DNA of 64,000 nucleotides, taken from positions 1-64,000 of the forward strand of contig CAMQGK010000239.1 in NCBI GenBank assembly GCA_947000775.1. The letters run 5' to 3'. This stretch comes from Pterois miles. Taxonomy: Eukaryota; Chordata; Actinopteri; Perciformes; Scorpaenidae. A program made the position numbers and the translations under genes. Positions within the stretch are counted from its first letter, which is position 1. The number at the start of each line of letters is the position of its first letter. The notes beneath the pieces are model-generated. The model made no database searches. It had not been told where the DNA came from and saw nothing but the letters and a program-made list of their open reading frames with translations. Positions 9,060-22,700 of this stretch are shown here, piece after piece.

Positions 9060-11100
9060 TCCACGAAAACACAGGCGTTTCCGTCCGTTCTGTCCGTCTT
9101 GTGGTCCGTCATCAATCTGACCTGGTCGGGAATCAGCATATCTTCATTGTTGTAAAGGTGTAAAGGAGCCTCTGAACTACAGCAACACTCAGACTGAGTC
9201 TCTGTAAAAATGCAAATGAATAATGGTGTTTTATATAACCTTCAACTGATTTATGACTGAAGAAGATTGATGTTAACCAACATCAGTATGAGACTGAACA
9301 CAGGATCATGTTACATGGCTGAGTTTTTGTTATTTTGACTAATATAAACTTGAGATCAGTCCAGTGTGTAAAGTGTGGAGCTGAAGGAGGTTCAGTGTGT
9401 TGAGTGGACTGCTGTGATGCTGGAGCTTCCTCACATCAGACTGGTTGTGTGATGCTGCTGGCTTGGTGTGGTTCAGTTGTCGTCCACTCTCCGGGAAGAG
9501 TCCTGTCCTGTGAGATCAGAAACAAGTCAGGAATGTGGATCCTTCTCTTGGTCTGCTGTCAGTGTGTCCCAGACTTCAGCTATAATAATCAACTACGAAG
9601 ACTAATTCATGTATAAATAAATCTGCATTGATCAGTGGTGTCACAGGTTATATGAGTCTGGAAAACATGTGTAGGCTTCATCTTTGACACTACTGAAGCT
9701 GGCTGCAGCTACATATTTGCAGTGGTGACAATCTTCTTATCCAACTGTTGGCTAGGAAATCAATATGCATATTTCCCAAAATGACAAAATGTTCCTTTAA
9801 GGTGCAGCTTATTTAGCTAGTCCACGAAAACACAGGCGTTTCCGTCCGTTCTGTCCGTCTTGTGGTCCGTCATCCATCTGACCTGGTCGGGAATCAGCAT
9901 TTCTTCATTGTTGTAAAGGAGCCACTGAACTACAGCAACACTCAGTCCGAGTCTCTGCAAAAATACAAATGAATAATGGTGTTTTATATAACCTTCAACT
10001 GATTTATGACTGAAGAAGATTCATGTTAACCAACATCACTATGAGACTGAACAACGGATCATGTTACATGGCTGAGTTTTTGTTAATTTGACTATTATAA
10101 ACATGAGATCAGTTCAGTGTGTAAAGTGTGGAGCTGAAGGCGGTTGAGTGTGTTGAGTGGACTGCTGTGGTGCTGGAGCTTCCTCACATCAGACTGGTTG
10201 TGTGATGCTGCTGGCTTGGTGTGGTTCGGTTGTCGTCCACTCTCCGGGAAGAGTCCTGTCCTGTGAGATCAGAAACAAGTCAGGAATGTGGATCCTTCCC
10301 TTGGTCTGCTGTCAGTGTCTCCCAGACTTCAGCTATAATAATCAACTACGAAGACTAATTCAAGTCGAAATAAATCTGCATTGATCAGTGGTGTCACAGG
10401 TTATATGAGTCTGGAAAACATGTGTAGGCTTCATCTTTGACACTACTGAAGCTGGCTGCAGCTACATATTTACAGTGGTAACAATCTTCTTATCCAAGTG
10501 TTGTCTAGGAAATCAATATGCATATTTCCCAAAATGAAAAAATGTTCCTTTAATGTGCAGCTCACTTAGCTAGTCCACGAAAACACAGGCGTTTCCGTCC
10601 GGTCTGTCCGTCTTGTGGTCCGTCATCCATCTGACCTGGTCGGGAATCAGCATTTCTTCATTGTTGTAAAGGAGCCACTGAACTACAGCAACACTCAGTC
10701 TGAGTCTCTGTAAAAATGCAAATGAATAATGGTGTTTTATATAACCTTCAACTGATTTATGACTGAAGAAGATTCATGTTAACCAACATCAGTATGAGAC
10801 TGAACACAGGATCATGTTACATGGCTGAGTTTTTGTTATTTTGACTAATATAAACATGAGATCAGTCCTGTGTGTAAAGTGTGGAGCTGAAGGCGGTTCA
10901 GTGTGTTGAGTGGACTGCTGTTATGCTGGAGCTTCCTCACATCAGACTGGTTGTGTGATGCTGCTGGCTTGGTGTGGTTCAGTTGTCGTCCACTCTCCGG
11001 GAAGAGTCCTGTCCTGTGAGATCAGAAACAAGTCAGGAATGTGGATCCTTCTCTTGGTCTGCTGTCAGTGTCTCCCAGACTTCAGCTATAATAATCAACT
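9060..11100. repeat. Higher-order trimer, copy 3
   Basis: Units with landmarks at 9404, 10157 and 10910 follow the order and marks of 3365, 4118 and 4871 at a shift of 6,039 bp, including CATCAATCTGACC near 9112 and GCTGTTATGCTGG at 10914. The tail of the third unit departs from the other two copies near 11,105, with AGAGTAATTCAAGTCG. This copy is separated from copies 1 and 2 by other monomers, so the trimer is not a uniform tandem run. Confidence 0.8.
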
Positions 11101-11897
11101 ACGAAGAGTAATTCAAGTCGAAATAAATCTGCATTGATCAGTGTTGTCACAGGTTATATGAGTCTGGAAAACATGTGTAGGCTTCATCTTTGACACTACT
11201 GAAGCTGGCAGAAGCTACATATTTACAGTGGTAACAATCTTCTTATCCAACTGTTGGCTAGATAATCAATATGCATATTTCCCAAAATGACAAAATGTTC
11301 CTTTAATGTGCAGCTTACTTACCTAGTCCACGAAAACACAGGCGTTTCGGTACGTTCTGTCCGTCTTGTGGTCCGTCATCCATCTGACCTGGTCGGGAAT
11401 CAGCATTTCTTCGTTGTTGTAAAGGAGCCACTGAACTACAGCAACACTCAGTCTGAGTCTCTGTAAAAATGCAAATGAATAATGGTGTTTTATATAACCT
11501 TCAACTGATTTATGACTGAAGAAGATTCATGTTAACCAACATCAGTATGAGACTGAACACAGGATCATGTTACATGGCTGAGTTTTTGTTATTTTGACTA
11601 ATATAAACATGAGATCAGTCCAGTGTGTAAAGTGTGGAGCTGAAGGCGGTTCAGTGTGTTGAGTGGACTGCTGTGGTGCTGGAGCTTCCTCACATCAGAC
11701 TGGTTGTGTGATGCTGCTGGCTTGGTGTGGTTCGGTTCAGGTCCACTCTCCGGGAAGAGTCCTGTCCTGAGATCAGAAACAAGTCAGGAATGTGGATCCT
11801 TCTCTTGGTCTGCTGTCAGTGTCTCCCAGACTTCAGCTATAATAATCAACTACGAAGACTAATTCATGTCGAAATAAATCTGCATTGATCAGTGGTA
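11101..11897. repeat. Satellite monomers 15-16, transition
   Basis: Only monomer sequence is present. Private changes include GGCAGAAGCTAC in place of GGCTGCAGCTAC near 11,208 and TTTCGGTACG in place of TTTCCGTCCG near 11,345. This marks the change from trimer-type units to those of the next duplicated block. Confidence 0.75.
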
Positions 11898-13122
11898 TCA
11901 CAGGTTATATGAGTCTGGAAAACATGTGTAGGCTTCATCTATGACACTACTGAAGCTGGCTGCAGCTACATATTTACAGTGGTAACAATCTTCTTATCCA
12001 ACTGTTGGCTAGGAAATCAATATGCATATTTCCCAAAATGACAAAATGTTCCTTTAGAGTGCAGCTTACTGATGTCGGCCACGTAAACACAGGCGTTTCC
12101 TGCCGTTCTGTCCGTCTTGTGGTCCGTCATCCATCTGACCTGGTCGGGAATCAGCATTTCTTCATTGTTGTAAAGGTGTAAAGGAGCTTCTGAACTACAG
12201 CAACACTCAGTCTGAGTCTCTGTAAAAATGCAAATGAATAATGGTGTTTTATATAACCTTCAACTGATTTACTACTGAGGAAGATTCATGTTAACCAACA
12301 TCAGTATGAGACTGAACACAGGATCATGTTACATGGCTGAGTTTTTGTTTTGTTGATTGATATAAACATGAGATCAGTCCAGTGTGTACAGTGTGGAGCT
12401 GAAGGTGGTTCAGTGTGTTGAGTGGACTGCTGTGGTGCTGGAGCTTCCTCACATCAGACTGGTTGTGTGATGCTGCTGGCTTGGTGTGGTTCGGTTGTCG
12501 TCCACTCTCCGGGAAGAGTCCTGTCCTGTGAGATCAGAAACAAGTCAGGAATGTGGATCCTTCTCTTGGTCTGCTGTCAGTGTCTCCCAGACTTCAGCTA
12601 TAATAATCAACTACGAAGACTAATTCATGTATAAATAAATCTGCATTGATCAGTGGTGTCACAGGTTATATGAGTCTGGAAAACATGTGTAGGCTTCATC
12701 TTTGACACTACTGAAGCTGGCTGCAGCTACATATTTACAGTGGTTACAATCTTCTTGTCTAACTGTTGGCTAAAAAATCAATATGCATTTTTCCCAAAAT
12801 GACAAAATGTTCCTTTAATGTGCAGCTCACTTAGCTAGTCCACGAAAACACAGGCGTTTCCGTCCGTTCTGTCTGTCTTGTGGTCCGTCATCCATCTGAC
12901 CTGGTCGGGAATCAGCATATCTTCATTGTTGTAAAAGAGCCGCTGAAATACAGCAACACTCAGTCCGAGTCTCTGCAAAAATACAAATAAATAATGGTGT
13001 TTTATATAACCTTCAACTGATTTACTACTGAAGAAGATTCATGTTAACCAACATCAGTATGAGACTGAACACAGGATCATGTTACATGGCTGAGTTTTTG
13101 TTATTTTCACTAATATAAACAT
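11898..13122. repeat. Duplicated block B, copy 1
   Basis: This block matches 14,158-15,382 at a shift of 2,260 bp. Shared rare marks are CATCTATGACAC (11,936), CTTACTGATGTCGG (12,065), TTTTGTTGATTGATATAAAC, AATATGCATTTTTCCC and AAAAGAGCCGCTGAAATAC. The one interior difference I saw is TCTGTCTGTC near 12,870 against TCTGTCCGTC. The match ends where this copy has ATGACATCAGTTCAG and the other has ATGAGATCAGTCCAG. Confidence 0.82.
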
Positions 13123-14157
13123 GACATCAGTTCAGTGTGTAAAGTGTGGAGCTGAAGGTGGTTCAGTGTGTTGAGTGGACTGCTGTGGTGCTGGAGCTTC
13201 CTCACATCAGACTGGTTGTGTGATGCTGCTGGCTTGGTGTGGTTCAGTTGTCGTCCACTCTCCGGGAAGAGTCCTGTCCTGAGATCAGAAACAAGTCAGG
13301 AATGTGGATCCTTCTCTTGGTCTGCTGTCAGTGTCTCCCAGACTTCAGCTGCTATAATCAACTACGAAGACTAATTCATGTGGAATTAAATCTGCATTGA
13401 TCAGTGGTGTCACAGGTTATATGAGTCTGGAAAACATGTGTAGGCTTCATCTTTGACACTACTGAAGCTGGCTGCAGCTACATATTTGCAGTGGTAAAAA
13501 TCTTGTTTAACTGTTGGCTAAAAAATCAATATGCATATTTCCCAAAATGACAAAATGTTCCTTTAATGTGCAGCTTACTTACCTAGTCCACGAAAACACA
13601 GGCGTTTCCGTCCGTTCTGTCCGTCTTGTGGTCCGTCACCCATCTGACCTTGTCGGGAATCAGCATTTCTTCATTGTTGTAAAGGAGCCACTGAACTACA
13701 GCAACACTCAGTCCGAGTCTCTGCAAAAATACAAATAAATAATGGTGTTTTATATAACCTTCAACTGATTTACTACTTTAGAAGATTCATGTTAACCAAC
13801 ATAAATATGAGACTGAACACAGGATCATGTTACATGGCTGAGTTTTTGTTATTTTGACTAATATAAACATGAGATCAGTCCAGTGTGTAAAGTGTGGAGC
13901 TGAAGGCAGTTCAGTGTGTTGAGTGGACTGCTGTGGTGCTGGAGCTTCCTCACATCAGACTGGTTGTGTGATGCTGCTGGCTTGGTGTGGTTCGGTTGTC
14001 GTCCACTCTCCGGGAAGAGTCCTGTCCTGAGATCAGAAACAAGTCAGGAATGTGGATCCTTCTCTTGGTCTGCTGTCAGTGTCTCCCATACTTCAGCTGC
14101 TATAATCAACTATGAAGACTAATTCATGTGGAATTAAACCTGCATTGATCAGTGGTG
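13123..14157. repeat. Satellite monomers 17-19 between the copies of block B
   Basis: Only monomers are present. Unit 18 is the rare E form, with CAGACTTCAGCTGCTATAATC. Unit 19 is the common CATACTTCAGCTGC form with TTTAGAAGATTC upstream. No other feature is visible. Confidence 0.75.
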
Positions 14158-15382
14158 TCACAGGTTATATGAGTCTGGAAAACATGTGTAGGCTTCATCT
14201 ATGACACTACTGAAGCTGGCTGCAGCTACATATTTACAGTGGTAACAATCTTCTTATCCAACTGTTGGCTAGGAAATCAATATGCATATTTCCCAAAATG
14301 ACAAAATGTTCCTTTAGAGTGCAGCTTACTGATGTCGGCCACGTAAACACAGGCGTTTCCTGCCGTTCTGTCCGTCTTGTGGTCCGTCATCCATCTGACC
14401 TGGTCGGGAATCAGCATTTCTTCATTGTTGTAAAGGTGTAAAGGAGCTTCTGAACTACAGCAACACTCAGTCTGAGTCTCTGTAAAAATGCAAATGAATA
14501 ATGGTGTTTTATATAACCTTCAACTGATTTACTACTGAGGAAGATTCATGTTAACCAACATCAGTATGAGACTGAACACAGGATCATGTTACATGGCTGA
14601 GTTTTTGTTTTGTTGATTGATATAAACATGAGATCAGTCCAGTGTGTACAGTGTGGAGCTGAAGGTGGTTCAGTGTGTTGAGTGGACTGCTGTGGTGCTG
14701 GAGCTTCCTCACATCAGACTGGTTGTGTGATGCTGCTGGCTTGGTGTGGTTCGGTTGTCGTCCACTCTCCGGGAAGAGTCCTGTCCTGTGAGATCAGAAA
14801 CAAGTCAGGAATGTGGATCCTTCTCTTGGTCTGCTGTCAGTGTCTCCCAGACTTCAGCTATAATAATCAACTACGAAGACTAATTCATGTATAAATAAAT
14901 CTGCATTGATCAGTGGTGTCACAGGTTATATGAGTCTGGAAAACATGTGTAGGCTTCATCTTTGACACTACTGAAGCTGGCTGCAGCTACATATTTACAG
15001 TGGTTACAATCTTCTTGTCTAACTGTTGGCTAAAAAATCAATATGCATTTTTCCCAAAATGACAAAATGTTCCTTTAATGTGCAGCTCACTTAGCTAGTC
15101 CACGAAAACACAGGCGTTTCCGTCCGTTCTGTCCGTCTTGTGGTCCGTCATCCATCTGACCTGGTCGGGAATCAGCATATCTTCATTGTTGTAAAAGAGC
15201 CGCTGAAATACAGCAACACTCAGTCCGAGTCTCTGCAAAAATACAAATAAATAATGGTGTTTTATATAACCTTCAACTGATTTACTACTGAAGAAGATTC
15301 ATGTTAACCAACATCAGTATGAGACTGAACACAGGATCATGTTACATGGCTGAGTTTTTGTTATTTTCACTAATATAAACAT
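14158..15382. repeat. Duplicated block B, copy 2
   Basis: This is the second copy of the 11,898-13,122 block, offset by three monomers (2,260 bp). It carries the same rare marks, including CTTACTGATGTCGG, seen only in these two places. Downstream, unit 21 has GGTTCAGGTCCACTC where unit 18 has GGTTCAGTTGTCGTCC, so the two regions diverge abruptly at the edge. Confidence 0.82.
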
Positions 15383-18300
15383 GAGATCAGTCCAGTGTGT
15401 AAAGTGTGGAGCTGAAGGTGGTTCAGTGTGTTGAGTGGACTGCTGTGGTGCTGGAGCTTCCTCACATCAGACTGGTTGTGTGATGCTGCTGGCTTGGTGT
15501 GGTTCGGTTCAGGTCCACTCTCTGGGAAGAGTCCTGTCCTGTGAGATCAGAAACAAGTCAGGAATGTGGATCCTTCTCTTGGTCTGCTGTCAGTGTCTCC
15601 CAGACTTCAGCTATAATAATCAACTACGAAGACTAATTCATGTCGAATTAAATCTGCATTGATCAGTGGTATCACAGGTTATATGAGTCTGGAAAACATG
15701 TGTAGGCTTCATCTTTGACACTACTGAAGCTGGCTGCAGCTACATATATACAGTGGTGACAATCTTCTTATCCAACCTTTGGCTAGGAAATCAATATGCA
15801 TATTTCCCAAAATGACAAAATGTTCCTTTAAAGTGCAGCTTACTTACGTCGGCCACGTAAACACAGGCGTTTACTGCCGTTCTGTCTGTCTTGTGGTCCG
15901 TCATCCATCTGACCTGGTCGGGAATCAGCATTTCTTCATTGTTGTAAAGGAGCCGCTGAACTACAGCAACACTCAGTCTGAGTCTCTGTAAAAATGCAAA
16001 TGAATAATGGTGTTTTATATAACCTTCAACTGATTTACTACTGAAGAAGATTCATGTTAACCAACATCAGTATGAGACTGAACACAGGATCATGTTACAT
16101 GGCTGAGTTTTTGTTATTTTGACTAATATAAACATGAGATATGTCCAGTGTGTACAGTGTGGAGCTGAAGGAGGTTCAGTGTGTTGAGTGGACTGCTGTG
16201 GTGCTGGAGCTTCCTCACATCAGACTGGTTGTGTGATGCTGCTGGCTTGGTGTGGTTCGGTTGTCGTCCACTCTCTGGGAAGAGTCCTGTCCTGAGATCA
16301 GAAACAAGTCAGGAATGTGGATCCTTCTCTTGGTCTGCTGTCAGTGTCTCCCAGACTTCAGCTGCTATAATCAACTACGAAGACTGATTCATGTATAAAT
16401 AAATCTGCATTGATCAGTGGTGTCACAGGTTATATGAGTCTGCAAAACATGTGTAGGCTTCATCTTTGACACTACTGAAGCTGGCTGCAGCTACATATTT
16501 ACAGTGGTTACAATCTTCTTGTCTAACTGTTGGCTAAAAAATCAATATGAATTTTTCCCAAAATGACAAAATGTTCCTTTAATGTGCAGCTCACTTAGCT
16601 AGTCCACGAAAACACAGGCGTTTCCGTCCGTTCTGTCCGTCTTGTGGTCCGTCATCCATCTGACCTGGTCGGGAATCAGCATATCTTCATTGTTGTAAAG
16701 GTGTAAAGGAGCCGCTGAACTACAGCAACACTGAGTCTGAGTCTCTGTAAAAATACAAATAAATGATGGTGTTTTATATAACCTTAAACTGATTTACTAC
16801 TAAAGAAGATTCATGTTAACCAACATCAGTATGAGACTGAACACAGGATCATGTTACATGGCTGAGTTTTTGTTGTTTTGACTAATATAAACATGAGATC
16901 AGTCCAGTGTGTAAAGTGTGGAGCTGAAAGAAGTTCAGTGTGTTGAGTGGACTGCTGTGGTGCTGGAGCTTCCTCACATCAGACTGGTTGTGTGATGCTG
17001 CTGGCTTGGTGTGGTTCGGTTGTCATCCACTCTCCGGGAAGAGTCCTGTCCTGAGATCAGAAACAAGTCAGGAATGTGGATCCTTCTCTTGGTCTGCTGT
17101 CAGTGTCTCCCAGACTTCAATTAAAAAAAATCAACTACGAAGACTAATTCCTGTGGAATTAAATCTGCATTGATCAGTGGTGTCACAGGTTATATGAGTC
17201 TGGAAAACATGTGTAGGCTTCATCTTTGACACTACTGAAGCTGGCTGCAGCTACATATTTGCAGTGGTAAAAATCTTGTTTAACTGTTGGCTAAAAAATC
17301 AATATGCATATTTCCCAAAATGACAAAATGTTCCTTTAATGTGCAGCTTACTTACCTAGTCCACGAAAACAAAGGCGTTTCCGTCCGTTCTGTCCGTCTT
17401 GTGGTCCGTCACCCATCTGACCTGGTCGGGAATCAGCATTTCTTCATTGTTGTAAAGGAGCCACTGAACTACAGCAACACTCAGTCCGAGTCTCTGCAAA
17501 AATACAAATAAATAATGGTGTTTTATATAACCTTCAACTGATTTACTACTTTAGAAGATTCATGTTAACCAACATAAATATGAGACTGAACACAGGATCA
17601 TGTTACATGGCTGAGTTTTTGTTATTTTGACTAATATAAACATGAGATCAGTCCAGTGTGTAAAGTGTGGAGCTGAAGGTGGTTCAGTGTGTTGAGTGGA
17701 CTGCTGTGGTGCTGGAGATTCCTCACATCAGACTGGTTGTGTGATGCTGCTGGCTTGGTGTGGTTCGGTTCACGTCCACTCTCCGGGAAGAGTCCTGTCC
17801 TGTGAGATCAGAAACAAGTCAGGAATGTGGATCCTTCTCTTGGTCTGCTGTCAGTGTCTCCCAGACTTCAGCTATAATAATCAACTACGAAGACTAATTC
17901 ATGTGGAATTAAATCTGCATTGATCAGTGGTGTCACAGGTTATATGAGTCTGGAAAACATGTGTAGGCTTCATCTTTGACACTACTGAAACTGGCTGCAG
18001 CTACATATTTACAGTGGTAACAATCTTCTTATCTAACTGTTGGCTAGAAAATCAATATGCATATTTCCCAAAATGACAAAATGTTCCTTTAATGTGCAGC
18101 TTACTTACCTAGTCCACGAAAACACAGGCGTTTCCGTCCGTTCTGTCCGTCTTGTGGTCCGTCACCCATCTGACCTGGTCGGGAATCAGCATATCTTCAT
18201 TGTTGTAAAGGTGTAAAGGAGCCGCTGAATTACAGCAACACTGAGTCTGAGTCTCTGTAAAAATACAAATAAATGATGGTGTTTTATATAACCTTCAACT

Positions 18301-19749
18301 GATTTACTACTGAAGAAGATTCATGTTAACCAACATCAGCATGAGACTGAACACAGGATCATGTTACATGGCTGAGTTTTTGTTGTTTTGACTAATATAA
18401 ACATGAGATCAGTCCAGTGTGTAAAGTGTGGAGCTGAAAGAAGTTCAGTGTGTTGAGTGGACTGCTGTGGTGCTGGAACTTCCTCACATCAGACTGGTTG
18501 TGTGATGCTGCTGGCTTGGTGTGGTTCGGTTGTCATCCACTCTCCGGGAAGAGTCCTGTCCTGAGATCAGAAACAAGTCAGGAATGTGGATCCTTCTCTT
18601 GGTCTGCTGTCAGTGTCTCCCAGACTTCAATTAAAAAAAATCAACTACGAAGACTAATTCATGTGGAATTAAATCTGCATTGATCAGTGGTGTCACAGGT
18701 TATATGAGTCTGGAAAACATGTGTAGGCTTCATCTTTGACACTACTGAAGCTGGCTGCAGCTACATATTTGCAGTGGTAAAAATCTTGTTTAACTGTTGG
18801 CTAAAAAATCAATATGCATATTTCCCAAAATGACAAAATGTTCCTTTAATGTGCAGCTTACTTACCTAGTCCACGAAAACACAGGCGTTTCCGTCCGTTC
18901 TGTCCGTCTTGTGGTCCGTCACCCATCTGACCTTGTCGGGAATCAGCATTTCTTCATTGTTGTAAAGGAGCCACTGAACTACAGCAACACTCAGTCCGAG
19001 TCTCTGCAAAAATACAAATAAATAATGGTGTTTTATATAACCTTCAACTGATTTACTACTTTAGAAGATTCATGTTAACCAACATAAATATGAGACTGAA
19101 CACAGGATCATGTTACATGGCTGAGTTTTTGTTATTTTGACTAATATAAACATGAGATCAGTCCAGTGTGTAAAGTGTGGAGCTGAAGGCAGTTCAGTGT
19201 GTTGAGTGGACTGCTGTGGTGCTGGAGCTTCCTCACATCAGACTGGTTGTGTGATGCTGCTGGCTTGGTGTGGTTCGGTTGTCGTCCACTCTCCGGGAAG
19301 AGTCCTGTCCTGTGAGATCAGAAACAAGTCAGGAATGTGGATCCTTCTCTTGGTCTGCTGTCAGTGTCTCCCATACTTCAGCTGCTATAATCAACTACGA
19401 AGACTAATTCATGTCGAAATAAATCTGCATTGATCAGTGGTGTCACAGGTTATATGAGTCTGGAAAACATGTGTAGGCTTCATCTTTGACACTACTGGAG
19501 CTTGCTGCAGCTACATATTTACAGTGGTAACAATCTTCTTATCTAACTGTTGGCTAGAAAATCAATATGCATATTTCCCAAAATGACAAAATGTTCCTTT
19601 AGAGTGCAGCTTACTTACCTAGTCCACGAAAACACAGGCGTTTCCGTCCGTTCTGTCCGTCTTGTGGTCCGTCATCCATCTGACCTGGTCGGGAATCAGC
19701 ATTTTTCATTGTTGTAAAGGTGTAAAGGAGCCGCTGAACTACAGCAACA
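15383..19749. repeat. Satellite monomers 21-26, mixed haplotypes
   Basis: Only monomers are present. Forms alternate as D, E, A, D, A, B under the code given for the class map. Unit 22 has the ATGTCCAGTG edge and AATATGAATTTTTCCC, which breaks the usual palindrome. Units 23 and 25 carry the A-tract and resemble units 46 and 62. Confidence 0.75.
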
Positions 19750-22700
19750 CTCAGTCTGAGTCTCTGTAAAAATACAAATAAATAATGGTGTTTTATATAA
19801 ACTTCAACTGATTTACTACCGAAGAAGATTCATGTTAACCAACATCAGTATGAGACTGAACACAGGATCATGTTACATGGCTGAGTTTTTGTTATTTTGA
19901 CTAATATAAACTTGAGATCAGTCCAGTGTGTAAAGTGTGGAGCTGAAGGCGGTTCAGTGTGTTGAGTGGACTGCTGTGGTGCTGGAGATTCCTCACATCA
20001 GACTGGTTGTGTGATGCTGCTGGCTTGGTGTGGTTCGGTTCACGTCCACTCTCCGGGAAGAGTCCTGTCCTGAGATCAGAAACAAGTCAGGAATGTGGAT
20101 CCTTCTCTTGGTCTGCTGTCAGTGTCTCCCAGACTTCAGCTATAATAATCAACTACGAAGACTAATTCATGTGGAATTAAATCTGCATTGATCAGTGGTG
20201 TCACAGGTTATATGAGTCTGGAAAACATGTGTAGGCTTCATCTTTGACACTACTGAAACTGGCTGCAGCTACATATTTACAGTGGTGACAATCTTCTTGT
20301 TTAACTGTTGGCTAGAAAATCAATATGCATATTTCCCAAAATGAAAAAATGTTCCTTTAGAGTGCAGCTTACTTATGTCGGCCACGTAAACACAGGCGTT
20401 TCCTGCCGTTCTGTCCGTCTTGTGGTCCGTTATCCATCTGACCTGGTCGGGAATCAGCATTTTATCATTGTTGTAAAGGAGCCACTGAACTACAGCAACA
20501 CTCAGTCTGAGTCTCTGTAAAAATACAAATAAATAATGGTGTTTTATATAACCTTCAACTGATTTACTACTGAAGAAGATTCATGTTAACCAACATCAGT
20601 ATGAGACTGAACACAGGATCATGTTACATGGCTGAGTTTTTGTTATTTTGACTAATATAAACATGAGATCAGTCCAGTGTGTAAAGTGTGGAGCTGAAGG
20701 CGGTTCAGTGTGTTGAGTGGACTGCTGTGGTGCTGGAGCTTCCTCACATCAGACTGGTTGTGTGATGCTGCTTGCTTGGTGTGGTTCGGTTGTCGTCCAC
20801 TCTCCGGGAAGAGTCCTGTCCTGAGATCAGAAACAAGTCAGGAATGTGGATCCTTCTCTTGGTCTGCTGTCAGTGTCTCCCATACTTCAGCTGCTATAAT
20901 CAACTACGAAGACTAATTCATGTCGAAATAAATCTGCATTGATCAGTGGTGTCACAGGTTATATGAGTCTGGAAAACATGTGTAGGCTTCATCTTTGACA
21001 CTACTGGAGCTTGCTGCAGCTACATATTTACAGTGGTAACAATCTTCTTATCTAACTGTTGGCTAGAAAATCAATATGCATATTTCCCAAAATGACAAAA
21101 TGTTCCTTTAATGTGCAGCTTACTTACCTAGTCCACGAAAACACAGGCGTTTCCGTCCGTTCTGTCCGTCTTGTGGTCCGTCATCCATCTGACCTGGTCG
21201 GGAATCAGCATTTCTTCATTGTTGTAAAGGAGCCACTGAACTACAGCAACACTCAGTCCGAGTCTCTGCAAAAATACAAATAAATAATGGTGTTTTATAT
21301 AACCTTCAACTGATTTACTACTTTAGAAGATTCATGTTAACCAACATAAATATGAGACTGAACACAGGATCATGTTACATGGCTGAGTTTTTGTTATTTT
21401 GACTAATATAAACATGAGATCAGTCCAGTGTGTAAAGTGTGGAGCTGAAGGCAGTTCAGTGTGTTGAGTGGACTGCTGTGGTGCTGGAGATTCCTCACAT
21501 CAGACTGGTTGTGTGATGCTGCTGGCTTGGTGTGGTTCGGTTCACGTCCACTCTCCGGGAAGAGTCCTGTCCTGTGAGATCAGAAACAAGTCAGGAATGT
21601 GGATCCTTCTCTTGGTCTGCTGTCAGTGTCTCCCAGACTTCAGCTATAATAATCAACTACGAAGACTAATTCATGTGGAATTAAATCTGCATTGATCAGT
21701 GGTGTCACAGGTTATATGAGTCTGGAAAACATGTGTAGGCTTCATCTTTGACACTACTGAAACTGGCTGCAGCTACATATTTACAGTGGTAACAATCTTC
21801 TTATCTAACTGTTGGCTAGAAAATCAATATGCATATTTCCCAAAATGACAAAATGTTCCTTTAATGTGCAGCTTACTTACCTAGTCCACGAAAACACAGG
21901 CGTTTCCGTCCGTTCTGTCCGTCTTGTGGTCCGTCATCCATCTGACCTGGTCGGGAATCAGCATTTCTTCATTGTTGTAAAGGAGCCACTGAACTACAGC
22001 AACACTCAGTCCGAGTCTCTGCAAAAATACAAATAAATAATGGTGTTTTATATAACCTTCAACTGATTTACTACTTTAGAAGATTCATGTTAACCAACAT
22101 AAATATCAGACTGAACACAGGATCATGTTACATGGCTGAGTTTTTGTTATTTTGACTAATATAAACATGAGATCAGTCCAGTGTGTAAAGTGTGGAGCTG
22201 AAGGCAGTTCAGTGTGTTGAGTGGACTGCTGTGGTGCTGGAGCTTCCTCACATCAGACTGGTTGTGTGATGCTGCTGGCTTGGTGTGGTTCGGTTGTCGT
22301 CCACTCTCCGGGAAGAGTCCTGTCCTGAGATCAGAAACAAGTCAGGAATGTGGATCCTTCTCTTGGTCTGCTGTCAGTGTCTCCCATACTTCAGCTGCTA
22401 TAATCAACTATGAAGACTAATTCATGTGGAATTAAATCTGCATTGATCAGTGGTGTCACAGGTTATATGAGTCTGGAAAACATGTGTAGGCTTCATCTTT
22501 GACACTACTGAAACTGGCTGCAGCTACATATTTACAGTGGTGACAATCTTCTTGTTTAACTGTTGGCTAGAAAATCAATATGCATATTTCCCAAAATGAC
22601 AAAATGTTCCTTTAGAGTGCAGCTTACTTACCTAGTCCACGAAAACACAGGCGTTTCCGTCCGTTCTGTCCGTCTTGTGGTCCGTCATCCATCTGACCTG

